In this document: positions 50,067 through 58,805 of the stretch, piece after piece | Layout of the letters: the number at the start of each line of letters is the position of its first letter | Numbering within the stretch: position 1 is the stretch's first letter | Origin: Ramlibacter lithotrophicus | GTDB taxonomy: Bacteria > Pseudomonadota > Gammaproteobacteria > Burkholderiales > Burkholderiaceae_C | Direction of reading: 5' to 3' | Assembly (NCBI RefSeq): GCF_012184415.1 | Contig: NZ_VTOX01000002.1 | Coordinates: forward strand, 1-64,000 | DNA: 64,000 bases | Program-made: the position numbers and the translations under genes | The notes under the pieces: model-generated | Database searches by the model: none | Told to the model about the DNA's origin: nothing | The model's input: only the letters and a program-made list of their open reading frames with translations

Positions 50067-51023
50067 TCAATCGGGAGCTTCGGCAGCGGGACGCCCAGCC
50101 GGTCGGCTCAGGCGCGGATGATGCTGCGCGCAATAGAACCACTCGGCCCCCGGCTCGGCCCGCTCGTCCGGAAACACGATGTAGCCGTCGAACGGCGCGA
50201 GCACCTCGCGGCCGTCGTGCCGCGTCGCGACGAGCTGGCCGGCGCGTACCGGATCGAAGCTCTGCCACGGCCGCGCGAATGCGTCGCCGGCATGTTCGCG
50301 ATCCACCACCTCGCGCAGCCGCAGCCCTTCAATCGCCTGCGCCGGCGGGGGCGCCGGTGCGTCGACCAGCCGCAGGTGCGCCAGCACGTTCAGCACGGCG
50401 CGCCACGCCACCTCGGGCGCCTGCGGATCCTCATGCTGGCCGCATTCCAGCGTGAGCGCGCAACCGCCCGCCGAGCGCATGAATTCCGTGGTGCCCACGC
50501 CGTAGCCGGCACGCCCGCCGCGCCGCCGCGCGCCGGCTGCGTAGGTGTCCAGCCAGCCGTCCATCGCCCGCGCCACGCCCAGGCGCAGCGCCAGCGCTTC
50601 TTCCAGCGCCGCCTGCGTGAACGGCTGCAGCGTGCCGGTGTTGTCCTGCGGACCGACCATCACGAAAGGCGGCCCGCCCGAGCGGAACGAATGCAGGTCG
50701 AGCAGCACGTCGTGCCGGGCGAGCAGCGGACACAGCTCGTTGGCGATTCGATCCTCGTTGTCGGCCGGCGCCGCCGTGGGGGCCAGCAGCCGGTTGAGGT
50801 TGCGGTCGCCACCGCGCGTGCCGCGCTCGTAGGCCAGCCGGTTGGTGACGGGCACCAGGGTCAGCCGGCCGCGCACGATGCGCTGCCGCCCGGCCGCCAG
50901 CTCGGCCAGCAACCGCTCGATGGCGCGGGTGCCGCAGGTCTCGTTGCCATGCACCGCGCCGAGGACGACCAACCGGGGACCCGGCGCGCCGCCCTCGAAC
51001 GCGGTTGCCTCGATCAGACTCAT
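50067..51023 (-). CDS. Succinylglutamate desuccinylase/aspartoacylase-like deacylase
   Basis: 318-residue zinc carboxypeptidase-like amidohydrolase. VVLGAVHGNETCGTRAIERLL carries the HGNE zinc pair; ERGTRGGDRNLNRLL binds substrate carboxylate (Arg-Asn); LLDLHSF is the third zinc ligand; LTLECGQHED holds the catalytic Glu. Family members remove acyl groups from N-acyl amino acids. With the neighbouring ammonia-lyase it may release an amino acid for breakdown. Start ATG 51023, fitting family length. Confidence 0.88.
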   Translation of the reverse strand: MSLIEATAFEGGAPGPRLVVLGAVHGNETCGTRAIERLLAELAAGRQRIVRGRLTLVPVTNRLAYERGTRGGDRNLNRLLAPTAAPADNEDRIANELCPLLARHDVLLDLHSFRSGGPPFVMVGPQDNTGTLQPFTQAALEEALALRLGVARAMDGWLDTYAAGARRRGGRAGYGVGTTEFMRSAGGCALTLECGQHEDPQAPEVAWRAVLNVLAHLRLVDAPAPPPAQAIEGLRLREVVDREHAGDAFARPWQSFDPVRAGQLVATRHDGREVLAPFDGYIVFPDERAEPGAEWFYCAQHHPRLSRPAGRPAAEAPD

Positions 51024-51341
51024 TTCACTCGTTCCCTTCACCGACTGGATCGTCATTCAACCACGCATTGCGCGGCAGTTTGTTCATCGCAACGCCACTG
51101 CCGGCGTGCCCTCCTGCTCGAGCGCAGCGCCGCTCGCGCACACCCGCGCCATGCGTGCCTCGGCCCGCCGCCAAAACGGGAGTTTCGATCCGCGCGGTCG
51201 CGCGGATTCAGGAATAGGCGCTTCCCCGTCATGGACATGCGAACCGGCCGCTGCCGGGCTGCCCCAGCCGTGGCACGCTCCATTGTCCGATGGAAACCAG
51301 GGCCCCTGGCAACGGTCGGACGCCGATGCAGGAGCCGCGCA

Positions 51342-51992
51342 GTGACCAGTCGATCGAGCACGCCCCCGACCATCAGGATCGTGCTGGCCGAGGACCAGGC
51401 GATGGTCCGGTCGGCGATCCGGGCCCTGGTCGAAACGGTCGGCGGCGCCGAGGTCGTCGGCGAGGCGAAGGACGGTCGCGAGCTGATCGAACTGGTCGAC
51501 CGCCTGGCACCCGACCTGGTGATGACCGATGTCTCCATGCCCGGCATGGACGGCATCACCGCGATCACGGAAATCAAGGCGCGCCATCCCGGCATGCACG
51601 TGCTGATGCTTTCCATGCACAACACGGCCGACGTCATCCGCCGGGCCGTCGCTTGCGGCGCGTCGGGTTACGTGATGAAGGACGCGCCCGCGTTCGAGCT
51701 GGAACACGCCGTGCACACGATGATGCGCAACGGCAGCTACTTCAGCCCGTCGATCACGGCGCTGCTGCTGCAGCCGGCGGAGCCGTCCGCGGACCAGGAG
51801 CTCACCCCGCGCCAGGTCGAGATCGTCAAGCTCATGGTGCGCGGCCGGTCGGCCGCCGAAGTCGCGGGCGAACTGGGGCTGAGTCCGAAGACGGTGGCCG
51901 TGCACCGCACCCGGATCATGGAGCGGCTCGGACTGCGCGACATGGCCAGCCTGACCCTCTACGCCGTACGCAAGGGGCTGGTGAAACCCTAG
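51342..51992 (+). CDS. LuxR/NarL family response regulator
   Basis: 216-residue two-domain regulator. Receiver: VLAEDQAMVRSAIRALVE, LVMTDVSMPGMDG (phosphoacceptor Asp), and YVMKDAP Lys. C-terminal LuxR helix-turn-helix: LTPRQVEIVKLMVRGRSAAEVAGELGLSPKTVAVHRTRIMERLGL. Start GTG 51342 with AGGAG eight bases upstream. Its end overlaps by four bases the end of the convergent receiver-kinase gene of the chemosensory operon, so it may be the output of that pathway. Confidence 0.92.
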   Translation: MTSRSSTPPTIRIVLAEDQAMVRSAIRALVETVGGAEVVGEAKDGRELIELVDRLAPDLVMTDVSMPGMDGITAITEIKARHPGMHVLMLSMHNTADVIRRAVACGASGYVMKDAPAFELEHAVHTMMRNGSYFSPSITALLLQPAEPSADQELTPRQVEIVKLMVRGRSAAEVAGELGLSPKTVAVHRTRIMERLGLRDMASLTLYAVRKGLVKP

Positions 51993-53293
51993 CGGCTCCG
52001 CGCGCCCGTCGCCCCGGCGCCGCCGAGCGTGAACAGGAACGCGGCGCCCTGCCCTGGCGCCGCCTCGGCCCAGATGCGCCCGCCGTGCAGGGTCACGATG
52101 CGGTGCACCGTCGCCAGTCCGACGCCGAAGCCCTCGAATTCATCGTTGCGGTGCAGCCGCTCGAACGCCTTGAACAGCCGCCCGGCATGGGCCATGTCGA
52201 AGCCGGCGCCGTTGTCGGCGATGCGGTACACCGTCTCGGCACCGGATCGCGACGCCGAAAAAGTGATGCAGGCCTGCGGCTGCCGGCCGGTGAACTTCCA
52301 CGCGTTGCCCAGCAGGTTGACCAGGGCCACCCGCAGCAGCCGCTCGTCACCCTCGGCCCACGCCTGCTGCGGGCTGTTGAAATCCACCCGCCGCTGCGGC
52401 TGGCCGTCGCGCAGCGCCTCGATGGCCTCCCGTGCCACGACGGCGAGGTTCACCCGCCCGCGATCGATCACCGCGCGCTCGATGTTGGCCAGGTACAGGA
52501 TGTCGTCGACGATGCGCATCATCCGCGCCGATTCCTGCTTGATCACGCCGACGCAGAGCCGGCCCTTGTCGGGGAGCGCGTCGGCAAACTGTCCCTCGAG
52601 CATCGAGCTGAAGGTCCGGATGGTGCCGAGGGGCGAACGCAGGTCGTGCGAGACGGTATGGCAGAAGGAGCGCAACTGCGTGTTGGCGTCTTCCAGTTCG
52701 ACCGCGCGGCCGGCGAGCTGCAGGTTCAGCGAGTGGACTTCCTCCTGCCGGCGCCGCAGTTCCTCGTTGGCGTGGAGGGCCTCGTCGTAGGACGAGAACA
52801 GCAGGTCCAGGATCTGCTCGCGCTCGGCGGTGATCAGGTGCCGCTTGCCGCTCAGGCTGATCTCGATGCCGAGCTGCACCCGGTTGTGCGATCGCAGCAT
52901 GCGATTGGCCAGCAGGTATTCGATCCGCGCCAGCAGCGACTGGGGCTCGAACGGCTTGCGGATGAAATTGTCGGCGCCGCACTCGAGCGCGGCGACGATG
53001 TCGTCGATCTCACGCAGCGACGTGACGATCATCACCGGGACGTCCCTCAGGCGCTCGTCGGCCTTCACGGCGCGGCACAGCTCGTAGCCATCCATGTCCG
53101 GCATGACGACGTCGGTGATCACCAGCACCGGCTTCTCGCGGCGGCCGGCCTCCAGCGCCTCCAGGCCGTTGCCGACCACCGTCACGCGATAGCCGGCGTC
53201 CAGGAGCGTCTCGCGCAGGATCGCGGCCTGGGTGGGACTGTCCTCCGCAACCAGGACGTGCAGTCCCTGCGTGTGCTGTCCATCCGTCTTCAT
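51989..53293 (-). CDS. Receiver-histidine kinase hybrid, last gene of the Wsp-like operon
   Basis: 434-residue soluble protein. N-terminal receiver: HVLVAEDSPTQ, LVITDVVMPDMDGYEL (Asp61), FIRKPF (Lys113). After a coiled-coil of about 40 residues (SYDEALHANEELRRRQEEV) comes HisKA with FCHTVSHDLRSPL (His216), then HATPase with NLLGNAWKFT, ADNGAGFDM and GFGVGLATVHRIV. The receiver would accept phosphate from the CheA hybrid and set its own kinase activity. It occupies the place of WspR (a diguanylate cyclase) in Pseudomonas wsp operons. Twelve bases after cheB. Confidence 0.92.
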   Translation of the reverse strand: MKTDGQHTQGLHVLVAEDSPTQAAILRETLLDAGYRVTVVGNGLEALEAGRREKPVLVITDVVMPDMDGYELCRAVKADERLRDVPVMIVTSLREIDDIVAALECGADNFIRKPFEPQSLLARIEYLLANRMLRSHNRVQLGIEISLSGKRHLITAEREQILDLLFSSYDEALHANEELRRRQEEVHSLNLQLAGRAVELEDANTQLRSFCHTVSHDLRSPLGTIRTFSSMLEGQFADALPDKGRLCVGVIKQESARMMRIVDDILYLANIERAVIDRGRVNLAVVAREAIEALRDGQPQRRVDFNSPQQAWAEGDERLLRVALVNLLGNAWKFTGRQPQACITFSASRSGAETVYRIADNGAGFDMAHAGRLFKAFERLHRNDEFEGFGVGLATVHRIVTLHGGRIWAEAAPGQGAAFLFTLGGAGATGARSR

Positions 53294-53304
53294 CGATACT
53301 CCTT

Positions 53305-54414
53305 TCACCTGGCCACCAGCGCGGGCAACGCCGCGGCCATTTCCTCCGGCGACATGACGTAGGTCGCCCCTCCGCAGCGGATGGCTTCGCCGGGCATCCC
53401 GTGGATGACCGAGGACGCGCGATCCTGCGCGATCGTCAGGGCGCCGCCGTCCCTCAACAGCTTCAACTCCGCCGCGCCGTCGCGGCCCATCCCGGTCAGC
53501 AGGATGGCCACGGAGCGGCCCGCGCAATGCACCGCCACCGACGCGAACAGGCACGACACCGCGGGCCGGTGCCCGTTGACGGGCGCGCCGGCATCGAACT
53601 CCAGCCGGCCGCCGGCGGCCAGCCGCATGTGCACGCCGTCCGGTGCGATGTAGGCCCGCCCGCCCGCGAGCTGCGCACCCGGGCGCGCGACCTCGGTCGG
53701 GATCGCGCACGCGGCCGTCAGCCAGGAAGCGAGGCCATCGACGAAGCCGTCGGCGATGTGCTGCACGATCAGGATCGGCACCGGGAACGACGCCGGCAAC
53801 GTGGCCAGCACGCGCTTCAGGGCCACCGGTCCGCCGGTCGACGCGCCGATCGCGACGAGCTGGACGCTGCCCGGTTTCGCCGGCGCGGCGACGGCCGGCG
53901 CGGGCAGTTGCAGCGGCGCCGGCGCCGTCCGCGGCCGCGACCGCGGCCGGGCCGGCGGCGCAGGCAGCGGCGGCACCGGTGGCCGCCGCCAGCGGCGCAC
54001 GACCTTCACTTCGGCCATCAGGCGCACGCTTTGCCGCAACGCGGCGAGCTCCTGCGCGCACGCTTCGCCTTCCGGCGCGGACGGCTCGCGCAGCACGGCG
54101 ATGGCGCCGGCCTCGAGGAGCGCGAAAGCCCGCTGTTGCACGGCTTCGGGGCGGTCGGCGGCGACCACGACAATCGGCAGCGGGCAGCCGCTCATGATCT
54201 CGCCGACCCAGCCGACCGCCTGAGCGGCCGCACCGGCGACCCCCAGCAGGATCACGTCGGGTCGCAGGCGCGCTGCCATTTCCGTCGCCTGCTGCGCGCT
54301 GCCGGCGGCTCCCACCACGGCGAGCGCGGGCTCGCCATGCAGCAGGCGCTCGAGCCGGGCGCGCCGCGCGGCGGTGGTGTCGAGGAGGAGCACGCGCACG
54401 AGGCTGGCCGGCAT
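53305..54414 (-). CDS. CheB-type methylesterase with degenerate receiver
   Basis: 369-residue chemoreceptor glutamate methylesterase/deamidase. The catalytic domain (about 185-365) is intact: VAIGASTGGPVALKRVL (Ser), VQHIADGFVDGLA (His) and LLTGMGRDGAAEL (Asp). The N-terminal receiver is degenerate: LLLDTTAAR has one acidic residue where a pair is usual, the phosphoacceptor position reads VILLGVAG (Gly58, not Asp), and the Lys is Glu in LREPS. The Pro/Arg-rich linker is about 40 residues. Activity is then unlikely to be controlled by phosphorylation from CheA. One base from the cheA stop. Confidence 0.9.
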   Translation of the reverse strand: MPASLVRVLLLDTTAARRARLERLLHGEPALAVVGAAGSAQQATEMAARLRPDVILLGVAGAAAQAVGWVGEIMSGCPLPIVVVAADRPEAVQQRAFALLEAGAIAVLREPSAPEGEACAQELAALRQSVRLMAEVKVVRRWRRPPVPPLPAPPARPRSRPRTAPAPLQLPAPAVAAPAKPGSVQLVAIGASTGGPVALKRVLATLPASFPVPILIVQHIADGFVDGLASWLTAACAIPTEVARPGAQLAGGRAYIAPDGVHMRLAAGGRLEFDAGAPVNGHRPAVSCLFASVAVHCAGRSVAILLTGMGRDGAAELKLLRDGGALTIAQDRASSVIHGMPGEAIRCGGATYVMSPEEMAAALPALVAR

Positions 54415-54415
54415 G

Positions 54416-56599
54416 TCAGGTCAGCTCCGCGATCGCCTGGAGCAGGTTGCCCTGGTCGAAGCTGCTCTTGGCGATGTACGCGCTGGCGCCGGCTTCGGCG
54501 CCCCGCTCCCGGTCCTCGCGCGACGCGAGCGAGGTGACGAGAATCACCGGCAAGCCGGCCAGTGCCGCGTCGGCGCGGATCGCGCGGGTGAGGCCGATCC
54601 CGTCGAGGTTCGGCATCTCGATGTCCGAGACGACCGCGTCGAAGCGGCCCGCGCGCAGCCTGGCCAGCGCCTGCACGCCGTCCGCGGCCAGTTCCACTTC
54701 GTAGCCCGCCAGTTCCAGGACGTTCTTGAGCAGCGTGCGCGAAGTGATCGAGTCCTCGGCCAGCAGGATCGTCCTGGGCGCGCGCCGCTCCGCCGCCGCC
54801 AGCACCATCGGCGCCGCCCCCGGCTGGCCGTCGGCGGTCGCCAGCCGCACGAGCTCCGCCGCGTTGAGGATCGGCAGCGTGAGGCCGCTCGCCGCCAGCG
54901 CCGCGCCGGACACGATCGGCGACTTCGTCAGGCCCCGCCCGACCGGCTTGCTGAGGACCTCCTGTTCGCTGCACACCTGGTCCACCGCGACCGCCGTGAA
55001 ACGCTCGCCCGAGCGCAGCACGAGGCAGCTGATCGTGCCGGCGCCCACGACTGGCGCGCCGGTGCTTCCGAGCAGGGCCGACAGGCTGACCACCGGCACG
55101 CGCCGGTCGCCGATGGGCGCCGTCAACCTGGTGCCCACCGGTCCCAGTTCACCGGGGCGGAAGCGCACGCACCGGTCGACCTGTACCGTGGGCACGAGAT
55201 ACGACTGGCCCGACGCGCGCACTTCGACGGCGCGCAAGGTGGCGAGCGAGAGCGGCAGGTCCATGGTGAAGGCAGTGCCCCGCCCCGCCGCCGAGTCCAC
55301 GGCCACCGTGCCGCCGAGCCGCTCCACCGTGTCGCGCACGATGGCGAGGCCTTCGCCGCGTCCGGCCACGTGCGTCAACTGCTCCGCCGTCGAGACCCCG
55401 CTGCCGAACACCAGCTCCAGCAGGTCGCCGCGCTGCGGCTGCGCCGGCACCGCCATGCCGGCATCGCGCGCCGCCTGCGCCAGCCGGGCCGTCTCGATGC
55501 CGCCGCCGTCGTCGGCGACGGTGACGACCACCCGCCCACCGCTGCGCGGTGCCAGCGTGACGGTGAGCTGTCCCTTCGGCGGCTTGCCGTGGCGGGCGCG
55601 CACATCCGCCGGCTCGATCCCGTGGGCGATCGCGTTGCGCAGCAGGTGCACCAGCGGCTCGCGCAGCTCCTGCAGCAGGCGGCGGTCCAGCTGGACGTGG
55701 TCGCCCTCCATGCGCAGCTGCACGTCCCTGGCTTGGCTGCGCGCCAGCTCCCGCACGGTGGCGACCAGGAACGGCATCAGGGAAGCCGCCGGCAGCAGCA
55801 GCGCTTTCTTGACGTTCGCGAGCAGCGCGGCTACGGCGACTTCGAGTTCGCGCCGGTCGCGTTCGGCCGCAGCCGCCACGGCACGCAGCTGCCGGCCGTG
55901 GTCGGCCAGCGCGGCGGCCTGGGCCCCCGGCGCCGCGCCAGCCGCCGCCTGCAGCGTGGCGAGCGACGTTCTCGCGCCCGCAGCCGACTGCGTCCGCCGG
56001 TCGATGCCCAGTTTCACCGCGACGAGTTCCTCCACGTCGTGCAGCAGCCGTTCGAGGTGCTCCGCGGCGATACGTACGGTCTCCGGCGCGGCGCGCTCGG
56101 CGCCCGCCGGCTGGGCGGGTTCGGGCCGGGCCAGGGGCGCGGCGGCGGCGGCGGGCGGCGCTGCGCGCACGCCGGACTCAGCCCCCGAAGTGCGGCCAGC
56201 GGCCCCGAACTGTTCCAGCCGCGGCAGCAGCGCCGCCAGTTCGCCGGCGGCGGCGGCATCGGGTGCGCGCGCGACGTGGCGCTGGATGGCGCCGGCGGCG
56301 TCGTAGAGCACATCGCCGAGGGCGCGGGACCATTCCAGCCGTCCGCGCTGCAGGGCCACGAGCAGGGTTTCCATCGCGTGGCACATCGTCTCCACGTCGC
56401 GCCGGCCCACCGCCCGGGTCGCGCCCTTGAGGCTGTGCGTCGCGCGAAACAGCAGCTGCACGGATCGGGCCGCGTCGCCGCCGGCCGCCCCGCCCTCCAG
56501 CTCCAGCAGGCAGGCCTGCATGCGCTGGACGTGTTCGGCCGCCTCCGCCGCGAAGATCTCGGAGAGCTTGCGTTCGAAGGACGCGCCGGTACCGGTCAT
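54416..56599 (-). CDS. CheA-receiver hybrid histidine kinase (WspE-like)
   Basis: 727-residue chemosensory kinase. HPt with ATHSLKGATRAVG (His55); an Ala/Pro-rich linker (about 130-170); dimerisation and HATPase region with HLLRNAIAHGIEP, VADDGGGIE, FGSGVSTAE and GRGEGLAIVRDTVE; CheW-like domain (about 455-590) with YLVPTVQVDRCV and VPVVSL; and a C-terminal receiver, AEDSITSRTLL with VVSDIEMPNLDG (Asp659) and IAKSSF. This fused receiver is the mark of WspE and FrzE-type kinases, not of flagellar CheA. It sits between the receptor and cheB genes. Confidence 0.93.
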   Translation of the reverse strand: MTGTGASFERKLSEIFAAEAAEHVQRMQACLLELEGGAAGGDAARSVQLLFRATHSLKGATRAVGRRDVETMCHAMETLLVALQRGRLEWSRALGDVLYDAAGAIQRHVARAPDAAAAGELAALLPRLEQFGAAGRTSGAESGVRAAPPAAAAAPLARPEPAQPAGAERAAPETVRIAAEHLERLLHDVEELVAVKLGIDRRTQSAAGARTSLATLQAAAGAAPGAQAAALADHGRQLRAVAAAAERDRRELEVAVAALLANVKKALLLPAASLMPFLVATVRELARSQARDVQLRMEGDHVQLDRRLLQELREPLVHLLRNAIAHGIEPADVRARHGKPPKGQLTVTLAPRSGGRVVVTVADDGGGIETARLAQAARDAGMAVPAQPQRGDLLELVFGSGVSTAEQLTHVAGRGEGLAIVRDTVERLGGTVAVDSAAGRGTAFTMDLPLSLATLRAVEVRASGQSYLVPTVQVDRCVRFRPGELGPVGTRLTAPIGDRRVPVVSLSALLGSTGAPVVGAGTISCLVLRSGERFTAVAVDQVCSEQEVLSKPVGRGLTKSPIVSGAALAASGLTLPILNAAELVRLATADGQPGAAPMVLAAAERRAPRTILLAEDSITSRTLLKNVLELAGYEVELAADGVQALARLRAGRFDAVVSDIEMPNLDGIGLTRAIRADAALAGLPVILVTSLASREDRERGAEAGASAYIAKSSFDQGNLLQAIAELT

Positions 56600-56606
56600 C
56601 GCGGCA

Positions 56607-58244
56607 TCAGGTCTGGTACCGGGCCACCAGGGACTTCAGGCGCAGCCCGAGATCCTGCAGGCCCTGGGCCGCCGCCTCGGTCTGGCGGCTCGCCGCCACG
56701 TTCTGCGCGCTCGCCTGGCTGATGTTGTGCATCGCGTACGCCACCTGGTCCATGCCGGCCGCCTGCTGCTGCGCCGAGGCGGCAATCTGCGCGGCGGCGT
56801 GGGCCGACTCAGTGATGCTGGCCGCCATGGAGCGGATCGACTGCGCCGCCGCCGCCGAGAGCTCGCTGCCCACGCGCACGGCCTTGCCGGCCTGCTCGGT
56901 CGTCATCACGGCGCTGCTGGTGGCCTTCTGGATTTCGCCGAGCAAGGCACGGACCTGCACCGTGGCCTGCTTGGACTGCTCCGACAGGCTGCGGATCTCC
57001 TGCGCGACGACCCGGAAGCCGGCGCCCTCCTCGCCGGCGCGGGCCGCCTCGATCGCGGCGTTGACCGACAGCACGTTCGACTGGTCCGCCAGGTCGTTCA
57101 CCGTGGAGATGATCTCGCCGATGGCCACGCCCTGGTCGGCGAGCCGCAGGATGCTCCGGGCCACGGAGTCCATCTGCTGCTGGATCTGCTCCATCGCGTC
57201 GATCGACCGGTCCATGGACTGCAGGCCGGTGGCGGAACTCTCCGCGGCGCGCTCGGCCGCCTCTCGCACCTCGGCCGCCTTGTCCGATGTGACTTTCGCG
57301 GTCTGCTTGACTTCCTCGGCCGTCGCCGAAGTCTCGGCCACCGCCGACGCGCTTTGCGCCGAGCCGGACGCAACCTGCGCCGTCGACGCCGAGATCTCGC
57401 TGGCCGACGAGGCCAGCACCGACACGCCGTCGCCGAGCTCCCGCATCATCTCGCGCAGGCGGCCGATCATCTCCGCGAACGTGCGGCTCAGCACGCCGGC
57501 CTCGTCGCGGCGCTCGCTGGGCGCCAGCTCCACCCCCAGGTCGCCGGCGGCGAGCTTCTGCGCCGCGTCCGAGAGCACCTGCAGCGGCGCCGCCAGCACC
57601 CGCGCGAGCAGCAGCGTCAGGCCCAGCGCCACCGCCATCGCCAGCGCCGCCAGCCCCACCAGCCAGCGCACCGCCTGCACCGCATCCTGCTCGGAGGCCG
57701 ACACCGATGCCGCGGCGCTGCGCACCGAGTGCTGCACCAGCTCGTCGGCGAGCCCGGCGAGACGTCGGTCGCGCTCGAGCTGGACGCCGTGGTAGAGCTC
57801 GCGCGCCTCGGCGGCGGCGCCCCTCGCCAGAAGCGGCAGGATCTGCATCTCGCGCACCTGGATCGAGGCGGCCTGCACCGTCTCGAACTCGCGCAGCAGG
57901 TCGCGCTTGGCGTCGATGCTGCCGCGCCGTTCGGCCACGCGTCGCAGGTCGACTTCGATCTCGCGGTGGTCTGCCCGGATGCGCTCGCGCACGCGCTCCA
58001 CCTCCGCCGGATTGGTCGACAGCATCAGTTGCGCGACGCTGGCGCGGACCGAGTAGTTCGCAGCCCGGATGTCCTTGAGGTCGGTGACGTTCGCCATCTC
58101 CACCGAGAGCAGCATGCGCTGCGAATCGCGCATTGCCTGGAGCGCGTCGTAGGCGAACGCCACCGTCGCCGCGGCCAGGACCAGCATGATGCCGAAGGCG
58201 GAAAAGAGCTTGTTGCGCGTCGAGAGATTCAGGTAGCGTTCCAT
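56607..58244 (-). CDS. Methyl-accepting chemoreceptor of the Wsp-like system
   Basis: 545-residue receptor. First membrane segment about 12-32, periplasmic four-helix region (about 33-190), second segment about 190-212 (LVGLAALAMAVALGLTLLLA), HAMP, then signalling domain with tip STVNDLADQSNVLSVNAAIEAARAGEEG. The tip differs from the flagellar consensus (IAFQTN replaced by LADQSN), as in WspA-type receptors. It ends LVARYQT, with no WxxF tail. The gene lies between the second cheW and cheA. Confidence 0.92.
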   Translation of the reverse strand: MERYLNLSTRNKLFSAFGIMLVLAAATVAFAYDALQAMRDSQRMLLSVEMANVTDLKDIRAANYSVRASVAQLMLSTNPAEVERVRERIRADHREIEVDLRRVAERRGSIDAKRDLLREFETVQAASIQVREMQILPLLARGAAAEARELYHGVQLERDRRLAGLADELVQHSVRSAAASVSASEQDAVQAVRWLVGLAALAMAVALGLTLLLARVLAAPLQVLSDAAQKLAAGDLGVELAPSERRDEAGVLSRTFAEMIGRLREMMRELGDGVSVLASSASEISASTAQVASGSAQSASAVAETSATAEEVKQTAKVTSDKAAEVREAAERAAESSATGLQSMDRSIDAMEQIQQQMDSVARSILRLADQGVAIGEIISTVNDLADQSNVLSVNAAIEAARAGEEGAGFRVVAQEIRSLSEQSKQATVQVRALLGEIQKATSSAVMTTEQAGKAVRVGSELSAAAAQSIRSMAASITESAHAAAQIAASAQQQAAGMDQVAYAMHNISQASAQNVAASRQTEAAAQGLQDLGLRLKSLVARYQT

Positions 58245-58286
58245 GGGGTGGCTCTGTTGTGGATTCTTGCGGTCGTGACGGCCGGA

Positions 58287-58805
58287 TCAGTGCGCCGGCG
58301 ACAAGGCCAGCAGCTGCCGCGGGTCCAGGACGAGTCGGGCGTCCGGCGTGATGCCCGCGACGAGTTCGCTGCGGCCTTCGGACAGGGACGCCGCCCGGCG
58401 CGCGGCGTCGGCCAGCGCAATCGCGCGCACGCCGTGGACCTCGCCGGCGGGCACCGCGAACGCGGCCCGCTCGGCGCCGAGAACGACGAAGTGGCGCGGC
58501 GGCGCGGCCGTGGCCGGCAGGCCCAGGACCAGCGCGAGATCGAGCACCGGCAGCATCCTGCCGTGCAGGCCGACGATCCCGGTCACGAATGGCTGCGGCA
58601 GCGGCAGCGGCGCGAACGGCCGGTACAGGCGCACCTCGCGCACGCACGCCAGTTCGACGGCAACGGACTGCTCCGCCACGGCAAATTCCAGCACCTGCGC
58701 GAGGTCGTCCCGGGGTGCCGGGGCGCGGCGCGCCAGCACCGCCGCACGCTGCCGCAGGATGGCGGCGGCCTGCGCCGCGTCGCGGGGAGCATGGCGCAAC
58801 TCCAT
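58287..58805 (-). CDS. CheW-like adaptor 2
   Basis: 172-residue adaptor coupling receptor and kinase. CheW core: VLEFAVAEQSVAVELACVREVRLYRP, PFVTGIVGLHGRMLPVLDLALVLGLP, and FAVPAGEVHGVR with ARLVLDPRQLLAL. An extra 40-residue helical N-terminus (AAQAAAILRQRAAVLARRAP) is typical of WspD-type proteins. ATG 58805 overlaps the cheR stop (TGATG). Confidence 0.88.
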   Translation of the reverse strand: MELRHAPRDAAQAAAILRQRAAVLARRAPAPRDDLAQVLEFAVAEQSVAVELACVREVRLYRPFAPLPLPQPFVTGIVGLHGRMLPVLDLALVLGLPATAAPPRHFVVLGAERAAFAVPAGEVHGVRAIALADAARRAASLSEGRSELVAGITPDARLVLDPRQLLALSPAH

